Part shown: positions 46,101-56,648 of the stretch, piece after piece
Numbering within the stretch: the stretch's first letter is position 1
Layout of the letters: every line of letters begins with the position of its first letter
Assembly (NCBI GenBank): GCA_025201375.1
Contig: JAIWZP010000012.1
Location: forward strand, 434,001 to 498,000
Reading direction: 5' to 3'
Length of the DNA: 64,000 bases
From: Gongronella butleri
Lineage: Eukaryota > Mucoromycota > Mucoromycetes > Mucorales > Cunninghamellaceae
Translations under genes and position numbers: made by a program
Notes under the pieces: model-generated
What the model was told of the DNA's origin: nothing
The model's input: only the letters and a program-made list of their open reading frames with translations
The model's database searches: none

Positions 46101-49100
46101 ATTCTGGCGAGACGATCATACAGCATCAGCAACAAAACAGCCATCATCTGTGTGAATCGACGCTACCATCTGTCTGACATCACCACAAGCGCAGATGACC
46201 GTATCATGACTGCAGCAATCCACCATACCAACACAGACACCAAGATACTCAACATCGCCAACGTATATCTCGCAGCAGATGAGCGCTACCGACGCCGACA
46301 CTACGAAGACCTCCTGCAACACCGTAGCTTTAGCGCGCACGACAACGAGCCATGGATCGTATGCGGGGACCTAAACACCCACATCTACGATGAACAGGAC
46401 AACGCGGCAGATAGCGACTTCATCCACCAGCTCACCGGCCAATACACAGATCTCCTCCGTGACACCGCACAGTTCGACCCGCGCATCGGCTACACGCCCA
46501 AACCCACCTTCCTGTCCAATCAAGGGCAGCGTACAGCGATCGACTACATACTGGGTAATGGGGATGCAAGAAACATAACCATTGCCTCAGGACAATTATA
46601 TCTACCCAGGCTATGGGTGGACCATGAGCTTCTATACGTGGATCTGGATGCATTGTCACACCGCCCGGGGCCAGGCACATGGCGCTTCAACAACCAGCTT
46701 CTCAAGGACGCCGAGTTCAATCGACAGCTGCACCAGCTCTTGCAAACCTTCCACAACATGCACCCTATCACCACAGAGGCCGACACCCAGGGAACATGGG
46801 AAAAGCTCAAGACGACGGTCAAGGTCTTCACCACAGAATACAGCAGACAGGCTAAGGCTGGCAGGGTCAGCAAGCAGCGAGAACTCCAGCATCGTCGCCA
46901 GGATCTGTTGCAGCGCAGGACACAGCCATCAGCTCCCAAGGCGGCGATCGAGAATGACCTCAAGAACATCGAGAGCTCGATCAACGATCACACTGCACAG
47001 TACATGGAAGGCCTCCGCGTTCGATCGGCATCGAGATGGATTGAAAAGGGGGAACGGAACACCAAGTTTTTCTTCAGCACGATTAAGCGGCGATCACACG
47101 GCACCTCGGTCACCACCCTGTGAGATCCAGACACAGGAGAAGCACACTCATCCTTGGAAGAGATCAGTAGACTAACGCAAAACTTCTACAACAAGCTCTA
47201 CACGGCTGAGGCGATCGACCAGCCCTCCATTGACCGCATCCTGCGTCATGCCAACCCGCACCAACCCATCGATGCCTCGCTGCTGCGCCACCTTGAAGAA
47301 GAACCGACATCGGAGGAGATCCAAGACACAGCCGCCCGCCACCCCCGCGACAAGGCCCCAGGCTTGGACGGTATCACCCACGAACTCATGCACGCCATCA
47401 TGCGCATCTCGCCCCCAACGCTGACACTGCTGGCCACCATCATGAAGGACGCCATAAACGGACGCTTTCCGGAATCGTGGAAACAGGCGAAGCTCATCCT
47501 CTTGCACAAAAAGGGACCCCGGGACGAGTTGGCCAACTGGCGACCTCTAGCAATGCTCAACGTCGACTGCAAACTCTTCACCAAGATTTTGGCGTGTCGC
47601 ATGCAAACCGTCCTCCAGCCACTCATCCACCCCGACCAAAAGGGTTTTATAGAAGGCAGGCAGATCGCAGACCACGGTTGGTACGTGCAGACATCGATCG
47701 AGATGGCGCAGGCTGGAAACGAACACCGACGACACATCGGCGTGATGCTAGATCAAGAGAAAGCCTATGACCGGGTACACCCTGAGTACCTATCCCAGGT
47801 CATGGCCCACTACGGTCTACCAAAGGGCTTCATCCACTGCATCCGAGAACTGTATTTTGATAACAACATCTTGGCATCCATTAACGGTTGGCTCACGGCA
47901 CCAATCCGGCAGTCACGGGGCTTACGCCAAGGCGATCCATTGTCACCTCTCCTCTTCAACCTGGCCATTGAACCGCTGCTCAACGCCCTGAGGAATCCCG
48001 AGCAAATATGGCCTGCAACACCACCGCCCAAAGATCGATATGGCCGACGAACAAGACTAGTCCCTCCTCGACCTCTTCGACCGGAAGCACTAGCGTACGC
48101 CGACGACATACTATTGCTCACGGGGAAAGCACACAATTGGCACCTCACCGACAACACGCTAAGACTGTACTGCGCTGCATCCAACGCCAAATTCAACAAG
48201 GCCAAGACGATCTTTTTCCCCTTATCTGGCAAATTGGACAGATCTTGGAGAAAAATCGCCAGGGACCAAGACGCTACCTGGCACGACGAATCCGCAGTTA
48301 GCCCATTGGTGTACCTTGGCTACAGGCTCAGCTTGTCCAAGGAACAGCGCATCGGACACGAGGTCGAACTGATCCAGAAGATCAACGCCCACTGTAAATT
48401 ACTATCGTGGCGTAGACTCTCCATCGCGGGCAACTCACTGCTTGTCAATGCTGTCGTGCTCTCCCGAATGTGGCACCAACTGCGTGTAACTCCCATCCGC
48501 TCCAAATGCCTCCAACAAATTCGGCGCATCGCGATTGACTTCGCCTTCGGAAAGAGCCCCAGACTAAAAGACGAAGTGGCATGCCTCCCCAAGACTGAAG
48601 GAGGCCTAGGCGTGATCGACACAAGGCACCAGGCACTAGCCCTACGCTCTTTCGTCGGGCAGCGCATCCATGAGGACGACAACCTAGAAGACACCTTCGC
48701 GACACGAGCACGCGCCTACCTACAAGGACCCGTAAAGCGTAAACCTGGTCGACAATCCTGCCTATGGGAAACGGCTCAGGCGATCCGCACCATCGACGAG
48801 CACCCGACCCTGTCATGGAGCGACAATGCCAAGACAATCCGCAAGACTCTCTCCACTGAGGGCAAGGCAAACCTGTATCCGGTCGAAGGCAACAGCCAGC
48901 CGCACGTCATCCATCGCGTCACGGAGCATGGCTGGCGCAGGTTTTGGAAACGCCGCATCCAGCCAAAGGCGAAGGAAGTCTGGTGGCGCCTACTCCACGA
49001 CAAGGTGCCCACGGCGAAGCGCAGACACCAGTGGCAAGTGATCGACAGCCCAACATGCGAACACTGCGCCGCAGCCATTGAAGACACGGACCACATGCTC

Positions 49101-51831
49101 ATATCCTGCCCTGCAAAACTGTCTCTCTGGAGGAGCCTCTGTGAAGAGTCAGGTCTCTCGCCAATCAACCTGCAAGACCGCGTCCGCAGCACCCTCTACC
49201 TACCAGCCAGGCGCCCTTGCTTCCATGATGACAAAGTCCCGATGATAGCCCACATGCTATACACCGTATGGCTGGCCCATTACGCGGCATCTCGAGAGGG
49301 CACTCCCCTCACGGCAACGTCCTGGGTAGACCGACTGCGGTCACTCGGCCTTAGCGGCTGAACACCCTCCCTTTTTCTCCCCTGCCTACTTGAGACCCCC
49401 CTTTCTTTTGTCTCTCCCCCTCCCCACCATGCCTACCCCTCTGAAATTATGTGAAATATTGCCCATATAGCAAAAATAAAATATCAATTATCACACAAAA
49501 AAAAAAAAAAAATCATTGATGACACCCGACGGCAAAAAAGTCACATCCACACCGGAGATCCTCCACACGGCACATCAATTCTACACGTCCCTCTTCCACC
49601 CAGACCGCCCGAACGCCGAAGCAATGCAAGAGATGCAACAAGTCATCCCGAATGAAGCGATGCTATCAGCTCAAGACCGACGCTCCCTCATGAGATCCCC
49701 AGCGATGGACGATCTGGAGGAATTGATCGCGCACAGCCCAATTGGCAAAAGCCCTGGCCTGGATGGACTTCCTTTCGAAGTGTACCGCTTCCTGTACGAT
49801 AGATCCAAGCCCTTCAAAGCCCTTCTCTATAGAATCATGGCCAATGCTATGAAAGGCCACATCCCTCCCAGCTGGATGGAAACCAGGATGATCCTTTTGT
49901 ACAAGAAAGAAGACCCGGAGCAGCTGAAGAACTGGCGGCCTCTATCGCTTATCAACAGCGACGCCAAACTCTTCACGAAATGGATCGCCAACAATCTGAA
50001 GCCTCATCTGTCCAAAATGATCCATCCTCGCCATACCGGATTCATGCCAGGCGCCCAGATCTCCGACAATGGGTGGATCCTGCAGGCGCTAATGGAACAA
50101 CAGCAAGCCCTCTATGTCAATAGGGACGTGCGCAGTCTCAAGCCCTGGATCGCAGCCTGCCTCGACCAGGAAAAGGCGTATGATAGAGTTCACCCGGATT
50201 ACATGTACGGCCTTTTGATCACGTATGGATTCCCGGAAGCGCTGGCAACGACGCTCAAGACGCTCTTTTTTCAGACGAAAGTTCACCTTTCGATCAATGG
50301 CACCCTAGGCGCACCGTTCCAACAAGGCCGAGGCCTCCGCCAAGGCGACCCGCTCTCACCGCTGCTGTTCAACCTCATGATCGACCCCCTGATCCGCACG
50401 ATTAGCAACTCGCCAACCATCCGAGGCTACCGTCCATGGGCAAGACATTATGCTGATCTCCCGCATCAACTGGACCCCGACATGAACATCAAAATCATGG
50501 CATATGCCGACGACATGGTGATCCTCCTCCGAGACCCATCCGAATGGCAGGCACTCAAGGACATCTACGAAATCTACGCCAAGGCCTCCAATGCACGATT
50601 GAACGTACAAAAGACTGAATTCATATCCATGTCCGGACATACTTGGCCAGAATGGCAACAAGTTAAACGCAGCACCGGCGCATCATGGCATGATCGACAC
50701 TCCCCCTCAGCCGCTAGGTACCTGGGCTACCCGATCTACAGCAGTCAGCACCAATTGCAAATCTACTGGAACGGTCTCACCTCAAAGTTGGAATTGCAGT
50801 GCCGAATCATGAGCTCCAGACGACTGACGATCAGAGGCACGAGCCTACTTTGCAACTCGATCATCCTGGCAAAGGTATGGCATGTCCTGAGGGTGACGCC
50901 CATCCCCAAGGCCTGGTTACAACATCTCGAAAGGATCACCCGCGCCTTCGTCCTTCCTTTCAACCCTGCCCCAGCGTGGTCGACAGCCAAACTCCCCAAA
51001 GCAAACGGGGGCTTAGGCATCATCGACACTGACGACCAACGAGCCGCCCTCCAATTGCGAGCCATCAGGCGAGCGAGATCGGATCGAGACAGCGACACAC
51101 TGGCCATGATGATCCGTGGAATGCTATACATATGCCATGGCACAACGGATATTTGGAGCAACCCAACATGGTCCCGGAAGCGAAAGAAAAAACGACACGA
51201 AGGCTGGGTCAAACGCCTCGATCTATTACGCTCCCCGCTGAAGAAGGCACATGGATGGGCTTGCACCACTAAGGAAGGCATAAGCATGTGCCTACCGAAT
51301 GGGAAGTCAATCGCCTTCGCCAAGGTGACACCCAAGACAGCTCGACTCCAAATGCATGACCAAATTGCCGGCCCCCCACCAGACCCTCATCCTCCGTGTA
51401 GGTTAACCGGTAGCCAGAAAACCTCAGTCAGCGACTGGAAATCCATTTGGTCGGGCCCCTCTCATGGCAAGGCGCTGTCAATATGGTGGAGAATCTTACA
51501 CGAGAAATTACCAACGCGAGTCAGAGGTCTACATCGTCAAAGGCACTACAACGACCCAACCTGCGTTCTGTGTCTCCAAGAACCAGAAGATGACAAGCAC
51601 TTCCTCGTGTCGTGTCCCAAAAAATGGCCCATCTGGGTACACTTTTTCCCCGAAGGCCACCAACAAGAAATCCTAGAATGGATCTGGTCACCAGCTCGCG
51701 CCCCCATAGAGTCACATAGTCAGCTAGGCAAAGCCCTGAATGCCATTTGGGCAGCTCATTGGAAAGTTATTTTCGCTCCCCCTGGCACTGTCCTCTCTCA
51801 AAAGGACATCCAGTTCATAGATATTGACTAA
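43191..51831 (+). CDS. LINE A ORF2, endonuclease-reverse transcriptase, split by LINE B
   Basis: Coding parts are 43191-44375 and 49528-51831. At 44376 the frame is broken by LINE B; the 15-bp duplication leaves a second copy of five codons at 49513-49527. If B is ignored the frame is continuous for about 1,162 codons with no stop. Part 1 is an APE-like endonuclease (ATWNARGLL, CLQEMN, CGDLNIDI, SRIDFITVS, WSDHHLLL). Part 2 is the reverse transcriptase (SPGLDGLPFEVY, GLRQGDPLSPLLFNL, MAYADDMVIL with the catalytic Asp pair) and a C-terminal zinc finger CVLCLQEPEDDKHFLVSC. As it stands the gene is disrupted. Confidence 0.92.
44500..45897 (+). CDS. LINE B ORF1, CCHC protein with early TAG
   Basis: The ATG at 44500 is followed two codons later by TAG (44506-44508); after that the frame is open to 45897. 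The body matches LINE A ORF1 in plan: CYYCRQEGHLKRDC and CYKCQQEGHIAKWC knuckles, then an acidic tail. The next in-frame ATG is at 44680, which would remove about 60 residues. Either the TAG is a disabling C-to-T change or translation starts downstream. The stop overlaps ORF2 as ATGA at 45894-45897. Confidence 0.82.
45894..49361 (+). pseudogene. LINE B ORF2, endonuclease-reverse transcriptase with one internal TGA
   Basis: Two open parts in the same frame, 45894-47120 and 47124-49361, are separated by a single TGA at 47121-47123, consistent with a CGA-to-TGA change. The endonuclease part has ATLNARTLL, VCGDLNTHIYD, AIDYILG and the WVDHELL His. The reverse transcriptase part has APGLDGITHELM, GLRQGDPLSPLLFNLAIEPLL and LAYADDILLL. 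A C-terminal finger CEHCAAAIEDTDHMLISC follows. Apart from the one stop, the protein of about 1,155 residues looks undamaged. Confidence 0.9.
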
Positions 51832-51896
51832 ATAATTTGCAATAATAAATTACTCTTTTTGTATACAAAAAAAAAAAAGGATCCCGACCAGGGGCT

Positions 51897-52424
51897 GGAG
51901 GCGCATCTTCCAGGCCAGAATCCCACACAAAGCTCTGGAAATCTGGTATCCCAATTGCATGGCAAACTACCAACACGGAATTGCCTTGTCAAGCTCAATA
52001 TAGCTGGTGTCGATTCAAAATTGTGCCCAACCTGCAAGACCAACAACGAAGATCCGGACCACTTTTGGGTCGCATGCCCCCAAAAATGCGCTTTTTGCTC
52101 GTCCATGTGGCCAGGCGTCCATTGGACAACCCTCAGCGAATCCATCCGCGACTGCTTATGTCGCCCCCACGAAGCCAAGAAAGATATGATTCAAAAAGTC
52201 GGATGGGGAATGGTGATCCTGTGGAGCCACCGTTACCAATGCACCATGGGAGACGTATCATGGTTCGCACAAATCCCTCCGCAGTCACCTCAGGGTGAAC
52301 CTGGATTTCTTAGAGGACCAGACACTTCACTGATTTTATATGAATATTATATGAATAATATATGAATATTATATGAATATTATGAATTGAAAATAAAGAA
52401 TTACTATTTTTATACAAAAAAAAA
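51897..52424 (+). mobile_element. Element C, right copy, 3' part
   Basis: Continues the right copy after LINE A. It carries the zinc-finger remnant LCPTCKTNNEDPDHFWVACP, an AT-rich microsatellite of gaatattatat-type units (52341-52385), aataaa and an A9 tail at 52416-52424. It mirrors 39719-40262 on the left, without the short insertion at 39801-39848. Confidence 0.85.
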
Positions 52425-52686
52425 TGCGGCCCGACCCAACCCCCACACCGATGGAACAGATGATAGCAAGGACTCTGCTATGGAAGAAATTTGGTTACAT
52501 TGTGCTATTTTATTAACAAAGGTCCGTGTAACTGTGGTTTTTCCTGCAATGGTGCAGTTTCCAGACTTGAAAACCGAAAAACATAAGCCCAAAGTTTAAA
52601 ATTATTAAAATTAAAATAAGCCCGCTAGATTCCTGAAGTAAAGCTTCCTTTTTTAAACAATTTTCTTTTTTTTTTTTTTTTGCAAA
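52425..52686. other. Spacer between transposon island and OB-fold gene
   Basis: No feature beyond AT-rich sequence and a T-run near 52665-52681 just before the next ATG. Confidence 0.4.
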
Positions 52687-55220
52687 ATGTCCTTTATTGC
52701 CACTGTCGACCATTTGCAACGAGTTCTCTCAAGTACTTTCCAGAGGCGGTCGATCTATTGTAAACAACATCCGAATGCCCACAGCATCCCGTGGTAGGTC
52801 CCAAGCTCGTTGTCAATGTTGAATGGCACTGTTGACATGTGTTTACACTCAGGTCTTGGGTGGCTGTTCATACGGCCCAGCTCTTGAACAGCTACCCGAC
52901 GGGCTTGACCGATGCCATCGTTCTCTCTGAACTCGAATTGCTTTGGGAGAAAAAGTGCGAGCACATTGCTGTAAATCGTGAGTTAAAAATACGAGGATAC
53001 GAGTTTCTAGAGCACGGAAAAACGTTTAACCTATGAGGTTACTAGGTATTGAAAAGATGCAAGGCGCAAAAGCTCTCATGTGGCAGCTGATCTCGGCGAC
53101 TGTCAAGCGCGTTGATCCCATTAATCAATCCATCTATATCCTTTTATTTTATTGAACTTTATCGTCATTGTCGTTGTTACAAGTAGCCACTCCTTGACTT
53201 TTTTTTTTCTTACGGCAGGCGACCTTGGTGGATGATAGCGCACAAAAAATTACAATGTTTCTTGCCGAAAAGTACGATGCATGGATCCAAGAGCAGGCGT
53301 TTCCTTCAGTGAATCTGTTTACGAAGGAACGAAACGTGTCATTCTTCTGCACTCGTCCAGCTAGTGTGTCAGAATCTTGGGATGGTGAAAACTCTGTTGC
53401 TGTTCGGCGTATTCGTATTCCGCCAGCCGATTTGTGTATTTGGCACCTCCGTGCTGATGATGGCCCTTGGGTCAAAGAGGTGTTTTGTGATACGTATGCC
53501 ACTGTCATACCACCCTTGTCCATGGCAGCGAGCCACAAAACCCATCGTCTTTGGCTCAAGGTGATCCATGTCGAGGAAGAAGCTGACCTTCACATTCATC
53601 CCAATCCAATATTGAAATCTCAATTCGACATGTCATCTCAACTACATGAAAAACGACGGCGGGTTGATATCTACGTTTTGGACTGCACAAACGATTTGGA
53701 TCATGCACTGATATCCTTGTATGATACGCAATGCAACTTGTCACCACTTTTCCAACGAGATTGCTACATTGGCTTATTTAATCCCAAGTTTGCCGCTCAT
53801 CTCACATTGAGCCAGGCTTCTCAAACAGATATGGTATTTGAATGCGGTCATGACACTATTCTCTTCTCAATGACTGCCGAAGATGCTCTATCTGCTGGGT
53901 TGGCTCGACCTGATCACCAAGCATCTGCTGTAAAGAAACCAAGTCAATCGACCCGACCGGCTGGCTTTTGGCAAGAATCAGCAGGGTCCGTGCTCGTGGA
54001 CGTTTCATCCAACAATGACCTGCGCGACTGTAGAAACGTGGTACCTCGGATACTTGTTCGTGACCTCCAGCCATCGATGGTCAACGTCACCTTGTCTGGA
54101 TGTGTCATTGCCAAGGCTGGAAATGTAACGTAATCAGAGAACAATCACGCAAAAGCTAACCGGTCCTTTTGCTTTTGCAGCACCCACTAGTCAAGGATGG
54201 CAAAACTATGGATCGGTTCGCTGTGAGACTGGAGGATGAATCCGGCACCACTGACATTACACTGTGGGAGGAAGTCGGTCAGCACATTAAAAAGATCGAC
54301 ATTGGACAAAACATTTTGATCACGGGCCTTTCAACGTCAATGAAACAAAGCGACCAATCGCCTGCTACAGCCTGGTTTGTCAATGGCAGCAAGGTGTGTG
54401 GTACAAAAATCTACAATGGTAAGTCACGTGTGTTTGTTTGCCAGGATACAATGTCTGTGCGCACTTGATTGACTGTTGTTTGCCATAGCTTCTACACTTG
54501 CGTGCATGTTGGATGGGCGCTTTTTTCGACAGCTGTCCCCCCTGCAAAACATCCAAGGCGAAGGCCAGTGGCAAACAGAAGCGCGCATCGTAGGATGGGA
54601 TTTGCATGGTGCCTCTGGTGACGTTTTGCTGTCCAGCGAAAGCGAAGTGGATGAATGTGGTGACTCCACTATCAGTGACTACATTGTCTCTGAAGCACGC
54701 AAGTTCATTTTTAACGTTTTTATTCGCAAAGTACTGATATGCCAATTTTACGGTAGATGTGCAATGTCTACAGCCATTGGACGGAGACCGATGCCACTAC
54801 TGCAAGGAAGAGGGCCCGCGTCTTGCAAGAACACATACCTACAATCCAAGGAAACGACCAAATGTTGTCAGTAAAGGTCATGGACTCTGGGGATGGATAG
54901 AATGGAAACTTGATGACGGTCAAGGAGCAATCTATGCATACGGCGGTGACAAGGTAAGAAAGCGTGCTCCATGACAACCCCTCCCCAGCTAATCTGGCTC
55001 TTTGTACAGCAACTGTTAAATTGTCAAGCGCGACATTTTGCACAACTGTCATATGCCATGCAACAAAAGCTAATGAATACGGCAATTGGAAAACGCATGC
55101 TCTTTTCTATCATTGGTGATCAAGTAAGTTGCCCAAAATACTCAAAAATAAAGAATGAGAACTAATTTTTTTTAACAGACTGGAAACCGCATTGTAATGG
55201 TGAACAAAAATGTTTACTAG
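52687..55220 (+). CDS. OB-fold ssDNA-binding-like protein (RPA1/MEIOB-like), with a U12-type AT-AC intron
   Basis: Model: 52687-52793, 52853-52977, 53046-53135, 53214-54124, 54181-54418, 54489-54730, 54774-54953, 55010-55123 and 55179-55220, in phase, about 682 residues. The middle and C-terminal parts resemble RPA-type OB folds: VNVTLSGCVIAKAG, RFAVRLEDESGTTDITLWEEVG, ILITGLSTSM, then GLWGWIEWKLDDGQGAIYAYGG after a Cys-containing RCHYCKEEG. RPA1, MEIOB and shieldin subunit 2 share such folds and act on ssDNA in repair or meiosis; I cannot choose between them. The N-terminal 330 residues are unassigned. The third intron (53136-53213) is AT-AC. The junction 54730/54774 is uncertain; an alternative donor near 54659 also keeps the frame. 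Confidence 0.6.
53136..53213 (+). other. U12-type AT-AC intron, 78 nt
   Basis: The 5' end is atatcctttt, the consensus U12 donor. The branch element tccttgac lies at 53191-53198, with its branch A 16 nt before the intron end. The intron ends in ttcttac. Splicing t|atatcc...cttac|gg joins phase 1 to phase 1 and gives an open frame (QSIWQATLVDD). No GT donor keeps the frame here, and the exon otherwise runs into a stop. Confidence 0.8.
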
Positions 55221-56037
55221 CAGAAGAAATAAAGGAGTTGTGGATCAATGTTTGGTTTTATTATGGGAAGGAACGGAACAACAAGAGGGCGATGATGAGG
55301 TTGGCAAGGGTGCGTACGATCGCCTTTTCATGCCGGCTCGATGTGTCCATCGATTTCAACATGCTTTCAGCAGTTTCCCATTCCAGATGGCTGCTCTGCA
55401 CATTGTCGATGATATCGATCATGCTGGATGTAGTCGTCAAGGGAATGTTTGCGCCGATTGAATCAGTCCGTGGTCTTGAGGTCGTCCGTGAGAGCGTCAA
55501 AATGGCCATTGTCGATGTACGGAGCCAACTCGGGCGAATAGCGCCTAGGGGCTCGACATATGGGCCCCACAAATGGACCAGCACTCGCTGATGCTACGCA
55601 ATGTTCTCGGTAACCGATAGGACGACGCACGGCGCTTTTGACTTGTCGAAAGCACCTGTTGAATCTCTACCAACTGAGACTAGTTTAACCGATGAATGGC
55701 CTAAACTGATAAGAGAAAATCCACTCTTTGTCTTGACGTTGTTTTGCGTTCCAAATAGCCTGCCACCTCGGTGAATGGATCTGACAGTGTGCGCATCGCG
55801 CGTGGTGAACAAGTCGCCAATCGTACGCGTGAGAGATAAATTGAGAAAAAAAAAATGGAATCCACTCGCGGTGCCCTACACCACCTACGCGGCCCACACC
55901 CCATTCCGCGCAGCCCACACCAGCAATCCGCATGCTTCAATGTAAAACGAATGATTTATTGTACATATGTGACTCGATCACATGCCACTACGAAAAAAAG
56001 GAATGAGAAACATGGTAATAATAAAATAATAGAAGGC
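55221..56037. other. Intergenic with dispersed-repeat copy
   Basis: No supported gene. The segment 55579-55832 carries the dispersed repeat (separate entry). An A-run near 55845 lies before a stretch rich in short CCCACACC-like motifs. Confidence 0.4.
55579..55832 (+). repeat. Dispersed repeat, copy at 55.6 kb (with internal insertion)
   Basis: Blocks agcactcgctgatgct (55580), cctcggtgaatggatctgac (about 55766) and gtggtgaacaagtcgccaa followed by cgtacgcgtg (55802-55831) match the 38.8-kb copy in the same order. The first two blocks are about 187 bp apart here and about 56 bp apart at 38.8 kb, so one copy has gained or lost some 130 bp. Confidence 0.55.
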
Positions 56038-56424
56038 TTACCGTTGCTTCATTTGCATAATCAATGCAACCTTCTTGCGAACCATTGCACCAAACAGCTT
56101 GCGATTGCGCTCAATATCCTTTCGTCGTCGGGCAACATTGGGTTTTTCATAATACATATTGGCGCGCAGCTCTCGGCGTACATTATTTTGAGCAAGGATG
56201 CTATTGAGACGACGATAAGCAGCATTGACGTTCGACACATTGCCAATTGAGCGTCCAGTGTAAGGTTCGAGAGAGGTGGACAGCTCTTTTGTTTCGAATT
56301 TCGACGCAAGCATACGAGGAACAACAGGTGTGTTGGAGAAGGTAGACATGAAGCGAGAGGCTGGGGATGTCACCAAACTAGTGAACTTTTGGCTGACATG
56401 GCCCAGGGCAATGCGAAAGACCAT
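56038..56424 (-). CDS. MRP21: Mitochondrial small ribosomal subunit protein bS21m
   Basis: Intronless, 128 residues. The N-terminus MVFRIALGHVSQKF is a basic, amphipathic presequence. The C-terminal 60 residues carry the bS21 pattern: RRLNSILAQNNVRRELR, YEKPNVARRRKDIERNRKLF and a basic end. bS21 joins the platform of the small mitoribosomal subunit near the 3' end of its rRNA. The start is the ATG at 56424; the frame is open further upstream but only through low-complexity Phe/Lys sequence. Confidence 0.85.
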   Translation of the reverse strand: MVFRIALGHVSQKFTSLVTSPASRFMSTFSNTPVVPRMLASKFETKELSTSLEPYTGRSIGNVSNVNAAYRRLNSILAQNNVRRELRANMYYEKPNVARRRKDIERNRKLFGAMVRKKVALIMQMKQR

Positions 56425-56648
56425 TTTATGTGTAGAAGAGGAAAAAAAAAAGAAACAAGATGTCCAGGAATGTGCCATAAAAGCCACTGTACTGATTCCG
56501 AAGAGAATTGGGCATTTCCGGAATGAAAAGAACGCCGACGACGAAAAAGGCGTGACGGTCGTCTGGTGTAAGATAGAACAAAAGCACGCCCTTTTTTTTT
56601 TTTTTTTTTGTACTTTCTCTTGTTCACTTTGTCTCTTTTTTTTGCAAA

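Larger units (their letters stand above)
44376..49512 (+). mobile_element. LINE B, full-length non-LTR retrotransposon nested in LINE A
   Basis: Flanked by the 15-bp duplication tcattgatgacaccc at 44361-44375 and 49513-49527. It has a 5' UTR of about 124 bp, ORF1 with two CCHC knuckles, ORF2 with endonuclease and reverse transcriptase, a 3' UTR with aataaa and about 16 A. It is a relative of A but clearly divergent in both ORFs. Two nonsense codons (44506-44508 and 47121-47123) make it probably immobile now unless readthrough occurs. Confidence 0.93.
41533..51880 (+). mobile_element. LINE A (APE-type non-LTR retrotransposon), interrupted by LINE B
   Basis: Flanked by the 16-bp duplication ggatcccgaccagggg at 41517-41532 and 51881-51896. 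It has a 5' UTR of about 117 bp, ORF1 with two CCHC knuckles, ORF2 with endonuclease and reverse transcriptase, a very short 3' UTR (about 37 bp, containing aataaa) and A12. LINE B occupies 44376-49512 plus one copy of its duplication. Without B both ORFs are open, so A was structurally intact when B inserted. Clade is probably L1/Tx1-like, judged from the architecture only. Confidence 0.92.

Noticed and set aside
53046..53224. GT-AG intron alternatives to the AT-AC intron
   Set aside because: Available GT dinucleotides in the exon do not keep the frame with the downstream ag, while the AT-AC boundaries do and carry the U12 branch element.
55261..55584. Minus-strand open frame upstream of the dispersed repeat
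   Set aside because: No start context, no splice partners and no recognisable motif; probably chance.
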